Positions 20,751-30,325 of a stretch of 64,000 bases of DNA are shown here, one piece after another (within the stretch, counting starts at the first letter, position 1; each line of letters opens with the position of its first letter). The notes under the pieces are model-generated. The model saw only the letters and a list, made by a program, of their open reading frames with translations, ran no database searches and was not told where the DNA came from. A program made the translations under genes and the position numbers. This stretch comes from DATBJJ01 sp963750915 (GTDB lineage Bacteria; Acidobacteriota; Vicinamibacteria; Vicinamibacterales; 2-12-FULL-66-21): assembly GCA_963750915.1 (NCBI GenBank), contig CAVVSF010000006.1:1-64000 (forward strand), given 5' to 3'.

Positions 20751-21683
20751 CTATGAGGTTCCCATCATGTAACCCAGCTTCTGGAGATACCACTTGCTGA
20801 TTTCCGCGGTTTGGCGCGGCGTGTAGGGCATGTTTCGCGACGGGTCGAGCTCGTGCATGATGTTCGCCTTCGGATTCGCCTGCTCCATCGTCTCGAGGAT
20901 CGCTTTCAGATCGACCATGCCGATGCCGAGCGGGGAATAGCCGCCCATGTGCGGACCGTTGACGAAATCCTTCAGGTGCATGTGGACGGTGATCGATGCG
21001 AAGTCCTTGATGACCTTCGCGGCGTCGGCACCGCCTTTCTGCAGTTGGCCGAGATCGGGCGCGAATTTGAAGACCCGCGTATCGACGCTTTCCATGATCG
21101 CATAGACCTCGTCGCGGGTTTCGATCGCAGTCCCGGTATGCTGGTGCAAGCCAGAGCCGACGCCCAGATCGGCCAAGGCCTTGCCGTAGTCGTTCAGCGC
21201 CGCCACGATGTTGGCGCGGTGCGCGGCGAAGTCGTAGCCCGTACGTTTGGCGCCGCCGGCTTCGATCACGATGAAGTTGGCGCCGTATTTCTTGAGAATG
21301 TTGCCCCAGCGGAGGAGCGTGGCAATTTCGTTCTTGCGAACCGAGGGGTCGATCACGTTCAGGGGGGCGTACGCAGAGATGAGCGGAATCTTGTACTGGG
21401 AGATCAGTTTTTCCAGCGTGCCTTTCTTGTCCCAGTCCTCCACGACCTGACCAAACGTCTCGAAACCCTTATAGCCGAGCTCTGACATGTCCCGCACAGC
21501 GGTTTCGAGTGGCTCCGGAGCGCGGGGAAAGACGCCCCACACCAGGGAGGTGCAACCGATGCGAAGCTGCTTGGCGCTGCTCGGGCTGCTGGCAGCCGGC
21601 TGGCTGGCGGCGCCGGCGGTCACCTGCGGCATCGCCGCCGCGCCGAGGCCGGTGAGTACCGCCTTGGTGAACGTCCGACGATT
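20751..21683 (-). CDS. Tat-exported sugar isomerase/epimerase-like TIM-barrel protein
   Basis: From GTG at 21683 the protein begins MNRRTFTKAVLTGLGAAAMP, a twin-arginine-type signal. The mature part is a xylose-isomerase-like TIM barrel: FETFGQVVEDW, GANFIVIEAGG, GLHQHTGTAIET, KFAPDLGQLQKGG, ITVHMHLKDF and MHELDPSRN supply the metal-ligand His, Glu and Asp positions. Two GTG codons upstream (21698 and 21734) are alternatives. Relatives act as isomerases, epimerases or 3-keto-sugar hydrolases. It is the first gene of the leftward operon and faces the Gfo/Idh gene across the operator at 21761. A C-terminal remnant of a paralogue lies at 38996. Confidence 0.85.
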   Translation of the reverse strand, partial: NRRTFTKAVLTGLGAAAMPQVTAGAASQPAASSPSSAKQLRIGCTSLVWGVFPRAPEPLETAVRDMSELGYKGFETFGQVVEDWDKKGTLEKLISQYKIPLISAYAPLNVIDPSVRKNEIATLLRWGNILKKYGANFIVIEAGGAKRTGYDFAAHRANIVAALNDYGKALADLGVGSGLHQHTGTAIETRDEVYAIMESVDTRVFKFAPDLGQLQKGGADAAKVIKDFASITVHMHLKDFVNGPHMGGYSPLGIGMVDLKAILETMEQANPKANIMHELDPSRNMPYTPRQTAEISKWYLQKLGYMMGTS

Positions 21684-21760
21684 CACTGAACCTGCCACGG
21701 AAAACCTCGCTGTTCCGACGCACGCTGATTCCACACCGGGTTGATATTTTGTGAACGCGC

Positions 21761-21775
21761 TTGCGCATTGCGCAA
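21761..21775. promoter_or_regulatory. Perfect palindrome, predicted IclR operator
   Basis: TTGCGCATTGCGCAA is two 7-base inverted arms around one base. It lies between the divergent isomerase and Gfo/Idh genes. Related sites occur at 25414, 39155 and 39525, all beside genes of the same modules that also encode two IclR regulators. Binding by IclR is inferred. Confidence 0.6.
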
Positions 21776-21883
21776 ACTGACCGCGCTGCTCTTATACTAA
21801 CAGCGCCGTCGGGTGTCAAGCCAGGCGCTCGCGTCCGCGGGAGGCAATAGTGTCGAATCATCCCTCCGGCTCCGGGTTCGCAG

Positions 21884-23197
21884 GTGAATCGTCGTCAGTT
21901 CCTGCGCGCCGCAACCCTCGCGGCCGTGGCCCCGATGATCGTGCCGCGGCACGTCATCGCGGGATCGCAGGTGCCGCCGCCGAGCGATCGCATCACACTC
22001 GGTTTCATTGGCACCGGCAGCATGGGGGGCGGCCACGTTCGCGGCTTCCTCAAGATGCCGGACGTGCGGATCCTCGCCATCTCCGATGTCCGTCTGGAGA
22101 ATCTCGAACGCTCGCAGGGCGCGGTCAATCAGCAGTATGGCGATTCGACGTGCGGCGCGCATCCCGATTTCCGCGAACTGCTGGCGCGGCCCGACATTGA
22201 CGCCGTGGTCATCGCCACGGGGGAGCGGTGGCATCCGCTCGTCGGCATCGAGGCGGCACGCCGCGGCAAGCACATCTACTGCGAGAAGCCGCTCAGCGTC
22301 ACGCTGGCCGAGGGCCTGGCGCTGCGGGCCGCGGTGCAGAAATACGGCGTGGTCTTCCAGTGGGGGACCCAGCAGCGGTCCAGCGCCTACTACCGGCACA
22401 CCGCGGAACTGGTGCGGAATGGCTACATCGGCGATGTCAGGAACATGATGATCGGGTCGGCCGGCGGTTCGCCGCCCAAGCCTGAGCCCCCAGAGACGTT
22501 GAAGGAACCGCCTCCGGGGTTCGACTACGACCGCTGGCTCGGGCCGTCGCCGTACGTGCCGTACAGCGATGTCCGGGTGTCGCGGACCTGGATGTTCATT
22601 CGTGACTACGGCATCGGCTGTCTCGGCGGGGCGTGGGGCATTCACGATCTCGACGCGGCGCAGTTCTTTCTCGATACCGACGACACGACTCCGGTCGAGA
22701 TCGAAGGCCGCGCCCGCTATTACGCCGACGTCCGCGACGTGCCGTACTCGTGGACCGTGGAACAGAAATACGCCAATGGTGCCACCGTGATCCACATGGA
22801 TCTCGTCACCGCCAAGAAAAGAGCCAAGCCGTTCGAGTTGGGCGGCATGGCCAGCCTGGTCACCGGCTCGAAGGGCTGGATCTGGGTCAGTCGCCAGGGG
22901 GTGCGCACCGAGCCTGAGTCGCTGGCGCAGGCGGTCATCGGACCGAACGAAAAGCGCGTCATGATCTCTGACGATCACAAGCGGAACTTCCTCGACGCGA
23001 TCCGCAAGCGCGCGCAGCCGATCTCGCCGATCACGGCCGCCGTGCACGCCGAGACAATGTGCCAGCAGTCCGACATCGCGATGCAGCTGCAGCGCAAGCT
23101 GCGCTGGGATCCGAAGGCCGAACGCTTCATCGACGACGAGCAGGCGAACCGCATGCTCTCACGTGCAATTCGAGCGCCCTGGAGCTACACGATATGA
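21884..23197 (+). CDS. Tat-exported Gfo/Idh/MocA family oxidoreductase (copy 1)
   Basis: GTG at 21884 starts MNRRQFLRAATLAAVAPMIV, a twin-arginine signal. The Rossmann domain follows (LGFIGTGSMGGGHVRGF, then AISDVR). EKPLSVT near residue 140 carries the family's catalytic Lys, and the C-terminal substrate domain contains GCLGGAWGIHDLDAAQFF. The cofactor is normally NAD(P) carried in with the folded protein, which fits Tat export. Relatives oxidise sugars at C3 or exchange sugar substituents. It is the first gene of the rightward operon; the ThuA start overlaps its stop (23194-23197). A paralogue is at 37514-38920. Confidence 0.9.
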   Translation: MNRRQFLRAATLAAVAPMIVPRHVIAGSQVPPPSDRITLGFIGTGSMGGGHVRGFLKMPDVRILAISDVRLENLERSQGAVNQQYGDSTCGAHPDFRELLARPDIDAVVIATGERWHPLVGIEAARRGKHIYCEKPLSVTLAEGLALRAAVQKYGVVFQWGTQQRSSAYYRHTAELVRNGYIGDVRNMMIGSAGGSPPKPEPPETLKEPPPGFDYDRWLGPSPYVPYSDVRVSRTWMFIRDYGIGCLGGAWGIHDLDAAQFFLDTDDTTPVEIEGRARYYADVRDVPYSWTVEQKYANGATVIHMDLVTAKKRAKPFELGGMASLVTGSKGWIWVSRQGVRTEPESLAQAVIGPNEKRVMISDDHKRNFLDAIRKRAQPISPITAAVHAETMCQQSDIAMQLQRKLRWDPKAERFIDDEQANRMLSRAIRAPWSYTI

Positions 23198-24476
23198 GAA
23201 TCGCCTGGTTTGCTCTCACAACCGCTGCTGCGGTGATCCTCACGGCTGCAGGTCCACACGAGCGCGAACTGCGGCGCAGACGCCAGCGCCGGCCGCCCAG
23301 CCGCAGGCGCCGACGGCGGCGGGCCAGGCGCAGGAGCCACGCCGGCGGCGCGAAGTCTCGCCCGAGGAACGCGCGAAAATCGAGGTCGCCCTGCCCGCGA
23401 AGGCGCCTGCCACTCCGAGGAAGTCCCGGAAACTCCTCGTCTTCGATCGGCAGGGGATTTACAACGGCAGGCCTTACGGCGGCCACGCCTCGATTCCTCA
23501 CGCCAATCTCGCGGTGCAGATGATGGGTGAGAAAACCGGGGCCTTCACGGCAACGCTGTCGAGCGAACCTGGCGCTATCTCCGCGGCAAACCTGCAGCAG
23601 TACGACGCGGTGTATCTGAACAACACCGTCGGCGACATCTTCGACACGCCGGAGATGCGCGCCGCGTTCGTCGCGTTCGTGGCCCGGGGCGGCGGCGTGA
23701 TCGGCAATCACGGCACCAGCGTCGCGTCGCCGCAGTGGACCGAGTTCGGCGAGATCCTCGGCGCCACCGGCGCCTCGCACCGCGAGCCAACGGAGAAAGC
23801 GACGATCAACATCGAAGATCCCACACATCCGATCGCCCGCGCCTTCGACGGCAAGCCGTTCGAGTACGTCGATGAGTTCTACCGTCTTGCCGCGCCGTAC
23901 TCACGGGACAAGGTGCGCGTGCTCCTCAGCATCGATCCGATCGCGACTGACATGATGCAGGGGCGATGCTACGGCCGGTGCCTGCGCGACGACAACGATT
24001 ATCCCGTCGCCTGGATTCGCCAGCACGGCAAGGCGCGGGTCTTCTATACCAGCCTTGGACACAACCCTGACCCGTTCTGGAACCCGCAGATGCTGGCGAT
24101 GTTCCTCGCCGGCACGCAGTACGCGCTCGGCGATCTCGAGGCGGATGCGACGCCCCGCCCGCGCGGCACCAGCCGGTTCGACTCGGCGCTGGCAGCGATG
24201 ACCCCGTTCGACTTCGGCCAGGATCGCGCGCCGGTGCGCCGGTTCGAGCGCGAGGTCAGCCTCGCCGCGGCGACGAAGGAAGGCGCGGCCGATGCCGAGC
24301 AGAAGATGTTGAAGGTGCTGCAAAGCCAGGCCCCGCTCGGCGCCAAGGATGCCATCTGCCGGCAGCTGGCCATCATCGGCTCATCCCGTTCCGAACCGGT
24401 CCTCAAAGCTCTGCTAAAGAACAAGGACACCGAGGCAATGGCGCGCTACGCGCTGCACGGGCTCCAGGCGAAATGA
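23194..24476 (+). CDS. ThuA-like protein with C-terminal HEAT-type tail; signal peptide out of frame
   Basis: ATG 23194 overlaps the Gfo/Idh stop and encodes a good signal peptide (MRIAWFALTTAAAVILTAAG), but the mature domain is in another frame, joined between about 23245 and 23275. A one-base indel, or error, therefore splits the gene. The main domain is ThuA-like (class I amidotransferase fold): KLLVFDRQGIYNGRPYGGH, YDAVYLNNTVGD, GGGVIGNHGTS and GKARVFYTSLGHNPD. The last 60 residues look like one HEAT or armadillo repeat (AICRQLAIIGSSRSEPVLKA). Relatives occur in sugar-catabolic clusters; their biochemical role is poorly defined. IclR follows downstream. Confidence 0.8.
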
Positions 24477-24562
24477 ACGCGATCAAGCAACGGGTTCGAG
24501 CGTTAGCGAGCAAGGCGCAAGTGCGCTCGCGTGCGAGGGCGTCCAAGACGGAGCGGAACGAC

Positions 24563-25405
24563 ATGGGAGAAAAACAGTGGGGCGTGGCCCTGGCGGTGGC
24601 GAAGGCGAAAAGCGCGCCGGATTTCAGGAGAGGCGCGGTTGAGACACCGCCCGTACAAAGCGTCGAACGCGCGCTGTCGCTGCTGGAAGCGGTGGCGGGA
24701 TCGGCGGATCCCGTGCCGCTGGCGCGGCTGACGGAGATCCTCGGCATCGACTCGAGCAGCGTTTTCCGGCTGGCGAATACGCTGAAGCGCCGCGGCTTCC
24801 TCGCCAACCCCAACGGCCGGAAGCACTATGTGCTCGGCCCGGCCGTCTGGCGGCTGTCGCGTGAGTACGACTGGAGCCGGATGCTGATCAGCAGCTGCCG
24901 CGAGTCGGTCAAGGCCCTCGCCACGCGCACGGGGGAAACCGCGCATCTCGCCGTCCGCGAAGGGCGAAAAGTCCTCTTCGTCGATCACTATGCCTCCGGC
25001 GAACAGGGAGTCATCGTGCCCGGGCAGACCGGCAAGTTGATGCCGCTCCACTGCACCGCGCACGGCAAGTCGCTGCTCGCCGACTTCGGACTGGCGGAGT
25101 TGAAGGCCCTCTACGGCTCGACGGCGCTCGAGCGCTACACCGCACGAACGCGCCTGTCGCTGCCGGAGTTGGCCGAGGCCTGCGCCCGGGTCCGAGCCGA
25201 GGGCTGTTCCATCGACGACGGGGAGTACCTGGAGGACGTCCGCTGCGTGGCGGCGCCGGTCCGCGATCGGGGCGGCCTGGTGATCGGCTCGATCGGTGTC
25301 TCCGCTCCCGCCACCCGCATGTCCAAGGGGCGGGACGCCTTGCTGGCGCAGCACGTCTGTGACACGGCCGAACACGTCAACGCGCTGCTTGGCGCCGATG
25401 AGTGA
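24563..25405 (+). CDS. IclR-family transcriptional regulator (copy 1)
   Basis: ATG 24563 gives a 280-residue protein, exactly the length obtained for the second copy with its equivalent start. The N-terminal winged helix-turn-helix (VQSVERALSLLEAVAGSADP, then IDSSSVFRLANTLKRRGFLA) is followed by the IclR effector domain (GETAHLAVREGRKVLFVDHY, LMPLHCTAHGKSLLADF, DDGEYLEDVRCVAAPV). Such regulators usually sense an aromatic acid or sugar acid. An upstream ATG at 24473 would overlap the ThuA stop; the conserved GGAGCGGAACGAC before 24563 favours the later start. It probably binds TTGCGCATTGCGCAA-like sites in this cluster (inference). Confidence 0.92.
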   Translation: MGEKQWGVALAVAKAKSAPDFRRGAVETPPVQSVERALSLLEAVAGSADPVPLARLTEILGIDSSSVFRLANTLKRRGFLANPNGRKHYVLGPAVWRLSREYDWSRMLISSCRESVKALATRTGETAHLAVREGRKVLFVDHYASGEQGVIVPGQTGKLMPLHCTAHGKSLLADFGLAELKALYGSTALERYTARTRLSLPELAEACARVRAEGCSIDDGEYLEDVRCVAAPVRDRGGLVIGSIGVSAPATRMSKGRDALLAQHVCDTAEHVNALLGADE

Positions 25406-25413
25406 CAACTGAC

Positions 25414-25428
25414 TTTCGTATAGCGCAA
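25414..25428. promoter_or_regulatory. Variant palindrome upstream of the TonB receptor gene
   Basis: TTTCGTATAGCGCAA is an imperfect version of the 15-bp palindrome at 21761 and differs at two positions from the site at 39525. It begins a few bases after the IclR stop and is about 135 nt ahead of the receptor's GTG start. A TTGACA hexamer at 25437-25442 could be a -35 box. Confidence 0.45.
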
Positions 25429-25563
25429 TTTTTGATTGACAACCCCGGACGAAACCGCGACGATTCGCGGGCGTTCCGGCGGCCCGACGATGGCCGGAAC
25501 GCGTCAACGGTGGCGCGTCCATCGATGGAAACCTGGCGAAAGTGGTTTCAGAGGAGGAGAAAC

Positions 25564-28500
25564 GTGACTCGTTTCATAGGCCTCGCTTTCCTGACACTGG
25601 GCCTGGCGGCTGGCACGCCGGGTCTCGCCCTCGCCCAAGGACTAAGCGGCCAGATTGGCGGCTCGGTGGTTGACAACAGCAAAGGCGCCATTCCTGGCGC
25701 CTCGGTCACGGTGCGCAACACAGCCACAGCCCTGACCCGCGATACGGTGACGGACGCCGCGGGGCTCTTCGTTTTCACCAACCTGGTCGCCGGCACGTAC
25801 GACCTGCAGGTCACGTTGACGGGGTTCAGAACCTACGCGCAAAAGGGACTGGTGCTGAGTGCGACCGAACGCCTCGCGGTGCCGCCGATCACGCTCGAAG
25901 CCGGTGGCCTGGAGGAGGTCGTCACCGTCGAGGCCTCGGCGCTGCGCGCGCAGACACAGAGCGGCGAGCGCTCGGGCACCATCCGGGCCGACGAAATCGA
26001 GGGAACCCAGCTGCGCGGCCGCGATTTCCTGGGTCTGCTGCAGGGCATGCCGGGCGTGGTCGACACCAACGTGCGCAACGCCCCGGGCTGGAACGCCTTC
26101 CTCGGGACGCAGATCAACGGCCTCAGCGACCAGTTCATGGGGATGTCGTACGACGGCGTCTCGAGCAAGGACACCGGGTTCGGCGCGGCCAACTACGTGA
26201 CGCCCTCGCTCGATTCCATTTCGGAAGTGAAGGTTCAAACCTCGAACTACCAGGCCGAGTACGGCCGGGCGGGCGGCGCGAACATCATCGTCGTGACCAA
26301 GAGCGGCAGCTCGCGGTTCAGCGGGTCGGCGGCGTACTTCAAGCGCCACGAAGACCTCACCACGAACCCCTGGGACCGGAGGCGCACGTGCGACGCCACC
26401 GGCGGCACCTCGCCGCAGTGCGAGAAGCCGCGCTACCGCTACGACAACTCGGCGTTCACGCTGGGCGGCCCGGTGCTCGTTCCGGGCACGACCTTCAACG
26501 AGGCACGCGACAAGCTGTTCTTCTTCTACTCGCTGGACCTGCTGCCGCGCAGCGACCCGTTCGTTGTGAACAGCACGATGCCGTCGGCGCTCGAGCGCAA
26601 CGGAGACTTCTCGCAGACGCGGAACAACGCCGGGCAGCTCCGGTTCATCCGCAATCCGTTCAGCGGGCTTCCCTGCAACGTGAACAGCGGTGGCCTCGGC
26701 TGCTTCCAGGGCAACGTGATCCCGCAGAGCATGATCCACCCGATGGGCCGGCAGATGCTGAATCTGTTCCCGTTGCCGGATCCGGCGCTCGTCGGCAATC
26801 CGGTGACGCAGGGGAAGTACAACTACCAGTTCGCAGGGGACACTGAGAAATTGCGCCGGGACCACGTCATCCGCGTCGACTGGAACATCCGGCCGGGCAC
26901 GACGTTCTACACGCGGTTCCAGACGGGCAAGGAGGTCTTCGGCCGCGGCCAGTTCAACGCCACCGCGCCGGCCCTGATCGCCGGCGCCGGCATGGGCTAC
27001 CCGTGGTCGAACGGCAGCTACGACATCAACACGTCGGGCTACGTGGCGAACCTTACCCACATCTTTTCGCACTCGACCGTGCTCGAGATCATCGGCGGCA
27101 CCAACTGGGCGGAGCAGGACGTCTACCCGCTGGAGCAGTCCGACTGGGACGCGCTCGACTACCGCAATCACCTGCCGGGCCACCAGCAGTACTTCCCGGA
27201 GAACAACCCGAACCACATCCTGCCGAACATGTCGTTCGCGGGTGCCAACGCACTCCCGAACACGAGGTTCATCACCATCGGCCAAAACCAGGCCTTCCCC
27301 TGGCTGGCCACGAACGACACGCACAACTTCTCGGTGAACCTGACCCACGTGCGCGGCAAGCACAACTTGAAGACCGGGTTCTTCTACGAGCGGACGGGGC
27401 GGCCCGGCCCGCTGTCGAGCAACGCTGGCACCTACAACTTCAACTCCGACGCGGCCAACCCGCTCGACACCAACCTGGGGTGGGCCAACGCGGCCCTTGG
27501 GCACCTCAACACCTACACCGAAGGGAGCGACAACCAGCGTTCCATGCCGGCATTCAACCAGCCCGAGTTCTTCGTCCAGGACAGCTGGCGCGTGTCGCGT
27601 CGGTTCACGCTCGACCTCGGCGTCCGCTTCTCGCACATCGGCGTCGTCTACGACAGAGGTCGGGACATCGGCTGGTTCGATCCGGCAGCCTGGAGTCCGG
27701 CGAACGCGGTGGAGCTGTGGCAGCCGCACTGCGCCAACGGCGTATTCCCCTGCACCGGCGCGAATCGGGTGGCGCTCAACCCGGTGAGCGGGGAAACGCG
27801 CCCGAGCCCGTGGATCGGCGCCATCATTGACGGGTCGGGCGACATCAACAACGGCACGGTCTTCGGCAAGGAAATCCCCGACACCTTCCCCGACGCCGGC
27901 ATCAAGACGGCGCCGCGTCTCGGGTTCGCCTGGGACGTTTTCGGCGACGGCAAGACGGCGGTCCGCGGCGGGTTCGGCACCAGCTACAACCGCCTCGGCG
28001 ACGGCCAGTACGGCGGGTTCACCGGCGTGACCTCCGAGACGGTCAACCTGCAGTGGACCAGCATCGACGATCGCTTCCGGACGCCCTCTATCCAGTTCCC
28101 TCTCGCGGGCACGATGGTCCAGGAAGAAACCCGACCGATTACCGTGCACTCGTGGAGCGTCGGTGTCCAGCACGAGCTGCCATGGCGCATGATGGCCGAC
28201 GTGGCGTACGTCGGCAATACGGTCCGCAACGCGTTCGCGGTCAATGCCGGCCAGTCGTACACCAATCAGCTCAACGATCCCGACCCGACGCTCGTCGCCA
28301 ACCCCCCGCCGAGCATGATCGATCGCACGACCGGCAACGTGCTGCCGACCGACTTCATCCGGCCCAACTATCCAGGCCGCGCGGGAGTTCCCCAGCGGGT
28401 CTTCCTGGATGAGGTGTACCGGGACTACAACGCCATCCAGTTCGAGATCCGTCGGCGGCTCGCGAACGGGTTCGCCTTTGCCGCGAACTACACGGGCTCG

Positions 28501-29196
28501 GTGACGAAGCAGTACGCCGCCTACGACTGGTTCCGCACGGCCGAGGACAATGAGAAACGGAACTCCCACAAGAACGGCAGCCGGCCGCACAACGCGAAGT
28601 TCACCTACAACGTGATGATCCCGGGCACGAGTCGCTTCCTCGGCAACAACGTCATCGCGAAGGGCTTCCTCGACGGCTGGCAGCTATCGGGAATCACCAC
28701 GATGCTGGGAGGCACTTGGGCAAACTTCACGTACAACTTCACCGGGGCGCCCAGTGTGAATACCCTGACGGGCGGCCTCGGCGGCTCGCGGGTGATCATC
28801 GTGTGCGACCCGAACCTGCCGCGCGGCGAGCGCACCTTCGAGCGGCAGTACCGCACGGAGTGCGTCCGGCCGCCCGGTCCGCGCACCGATCCGAACGACC
28901 CGTTGTATCAAGGCACTGGCACTGGTGAGGGGCAGGAAGATGCCCGCATGGGCCTGGGATATATCAACCACGACCTGACGCTGTTCAAGAACTTCTCGCT
29001 CGGCAACGGACGCAACCTCCAGTTCCGCGCGGAGTTCTACAACGCGTTCAACACTACGCAGTACCAGGGCGTGAACACCGTCGCGACGTTCAACTTCGCG
29101 ACCCTCGAGCAGACGAATCCGGCGTTTGGCTCGATCAGCGGTGTGCGGGCCAACTCGAACCGCGTGATCCAGCTCGGCGTTCGGCTGACGTTCTGA
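25564..29196 (+). CDS. TonB-dependent outer membrane receptor with carboxypeptidase-regulatory domain
   Basis: The protein is 1210 residues from GTG 25564, chosen because GAGGAGGAG lies just upstream and a signal peptide follows (TRFIGLAFLTLGLAAGTPGL). An N-terminal CarboxypepD_reg domain (GGSVVDNSKGAIPGASVTVR, TNLVAGTYDLQV) precedes the plug (QINGLSDQFMGMSYDGVSS; SEVKVQTSNYQAEYGRAGG) and a 22-strand-type barrel ending in VIQLGVRLTF. This is the Oar/SusC-like receptor class widespread in Acidobacteria, and it imports or binds oligosaccharides or similar large substrates. It sits inside the rightward operon behind an IclR gene and an operator-like site. Confidence 0.92.
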   Translation: MTRFIGLAFLTLGLAAGTPGLALAQGLSGQIGGSVVDNSKGAIPGASVTVRNTATALTRDTVTDAAGLFVFTNLVAGTYDLQVTLTGFRTYAQKGLVLSATERLAVPPITLEAGGLEEVVTVEASALRAQTQSGERSGTIRADEIEGTQLRGRDFLGLLQGMPGVVDTNVRNAPGWNAFLGTQINGLSDQFMGMSYDGVSSKDTGFGAANYVTPSLDSISEVKVQTSNYQAEYGRAGGANIIVVTKSGSSRFSGSAAYFKRHEDLTTNPWDRRRTCDATGGTSPQCEKPRYRYDNSAFTLGGPVLVPGTTFNEARDKLFFFYSLDLLPRSDPFVVNSTMPSALERNGDFSQTRNNAGQLRFIRNPFSGLPCNVNSGGLGCFQGNVIPQSMIHPMGRQMLNLFPLPDPALVGNPVTQGKYNYQFAGDTEKLRRDHVIRVDWNIRPGTTFYTRFQTGKEVFGRGQFNATAPALIAGAGMGYPWSNGSYDINTSGYVANLTHIFSHSTVLEIIGGTNWAEQDVYPLEQSDWDALDYRNHLPGHQQYFPENNPNHILPNMSFAGANALPNTRFITIGQNQAFPWLATNDTHNFSVNLTHVRGKHNLKTGFFYERTGRPGPLSSNAGTYNFNSDAANPLDTNLGWANAALGHLNTYTEGSDNQRSMPAFNQPEFFVQDSWRVSRRFTLDLGVRFSHIGVVYDRGRDIGWFDPAAWSPANAVELWQPHCANGVFPCTGANRVALNPVSGETRPSPWIGAIIDGSGDINNGTVFGKEIPDTFPDAGIKTAPRLGFAWDVFGDGKTAVRGGFGTSYNRLGDGQYGGFTGVTSETVNLQWTSIDDRFRTPSIQFPLAGTMVQEETRPITVHSWSVGVQHELPWRMMADVAYVGNTVRNAFAVNAGQSYTNQLNDPDPTLVANPPPSMIDRTTGNVLPTDFIRPNYPGRAGVPQRVFLDEVYRDYNAIQFEIRRRLANGFAFAANYTGSVTKQYAAYDWFRTAEDNEKRNSHKNGSRPHNAKFTYNVMIPGTSRFLGNNVIAKGFLDGWQLSGITTMLGGTWANFTYNFTGAPSVNTLTGGLGGSRVIIVCDPNLPRGERTFERQYRTECVRPPGPRTDPNDPLYQGTGTGEGQEDARMGLGYINHDLTLFKNFSLGNGRNLQFRAEFYNAFNTTQYQGVNTVATFNFATLEQTNPAFGSISGVRANSNRVIQLGVRLTF

Positions 29197-29367
29197 GTGC
29201 GGCCGCGGCGCCGCTGACGCCCGTGGTCGTCAGCGGTGCCGCGTTCGCAGCCTGTCCGTCGCGCGCCGCGCATCCCGGGCACTGCAACCCGCAGGCTTGC
29301 GTCGCTCTCCACTCTCTCGAGCCCGGCCGGACGCGGCCGGGTGGAGTCACTTCAGGACTGCACCGGC

Positions 29368-30288
29368 ATGGCCATGTTCAATCGCGTTCTCGTAGCCCGA
29401 GCCTGCCTGATCCTGGTGCTGTGCTCCGCATCCTTGCATGGGCAGGAGCTCCCGGCCGAGCAGAAGGAGCGAGTGGACGCCGCCATCCCGCGAAAGGCCC
29501 CGGCCAAGCCCAAGCAGCCGCGCCGGGTGCTCGTGACCAACCTGTCGATGCGAGATGGCAAGCCCGTGCGGGGAAGCTCCGCGGCCGCCATTCCGCCAGG
29601 CAACTACGCCCTCCAGCAGATGGGCAAGGTGACGGGCGCCTATGAGGCCGTCTTCAGCGACGACATCGAGATGCTCCGGCCGGCGAACATCAAACAGTTC
29701 GACGCCATCTGCTTCAACAACACGCTCGGCGTGCTGTTCGACGATCCTGAGCTGAGGGCGTCGCTGCTCGGCTTTGTCGAAAGCGGAAAAGGATTCGTCG
29801 GCATTCACGATGCCATCGCGACTTTCGTCCAGTACCCGAAGTACGACCAATGGCCGGAGTTCGGACGGATGCTCGGCGGGACCGAGAACGGCGGGCATCC
29901 CTGGAATGGCGAAGTGATGACGATGAAGATCGAGGATCCCGGCAACCCAATCAACGCCGCGTTCGGGGGCAAGGACTTTCAGATTGCCGACCAGGCGTTT
30001 CAGCTTCAGGAACCCGTTTTCCGCGACCGCCTGCACGTGCTGCTGAGGATCGACGCCGAGAAGTCCGGCCCCGCCCGGCGTATTCTCGCGGCCCGCAGGC
30101 AGGACATGGACTTTCCCATGAGTTGGATTCGTCGTCAGGGCAAGGGGCGCGTGTTCTACAGCGGCCTCGGGCATGGTCCCGACGTCTACGCGAACCCTCA
30201 AATGCTCCAGCACATGCTGGCCGGGATCCAATATGCGCTCGGCGATCTCGCAGCCGACGACGAGCCCGATAGCACGCGAAAGCGTTGA
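29368..30288 (+). CDS. ThuA-like secreted protein (copy 2)
   Basis: ATG 29368 starts a signal peptide (MAMFNRVLVARACLILVLCS, mature part from about GQELPAEQ). The ThuA domain follows: RRVLVTNLSMRDGKPVRGSS, FDAICFNNTLG, GKGFVGIHDAIATF, MLGGTENGGHPWNG, MSWIRRQGKGRVFYSGLGHG and a final helix LQHMLAGIQYALGDL. Order and length (about 306 residues) match copy 1 without the HEAT tail. It lies between the TonB receptor and the propeller-cytochrome gene on the same strand. ThuA proteins accompany Gfo/Idh and cytochrome partners in sugar-oxidation loci, but a precise reaction is not known. Confidence 0.87.
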   Translation: MAMFNRVLVARACLILVLCSASLHGQELPAEQKERVDAAIPRKAPAKPKQPRRVLVTNLSMRDGKPVRGSSAAAIPPGNYALQQMGKVTGAYEAVFSDDIEMLRPANIKQFDAICFNNTLGVLFDDPELRASLLGFVESGKGFVGIHDAIATFVQYPKYDQWPEFGRMLGGTENGGHPWNGEVMTMKIEDPGNPINAAFGGKDFQIADQAFQLQEPVFRDRLHVLLRIDAEKSGPARRILAARRQDMDFPMSWIRRQGKGRVFYSGLGHGPDVYANPQMLQHMLAGIQYALGDLAADDEPDSTRKR

Positions 30289-30325
30289 GGGTCAGCCGCG
30301 CGCGTCCTCTCGTCTGGAGATTGTC

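Noticed and set aside
25642..28590. Very long antisense ORF (about 980 codons) opposite the TonB receptor
   Set aside because: It mirrors the receptor codon by codon in GC-rich sequence, has no domain or ribosome binding site, and is the usual shadow frame.
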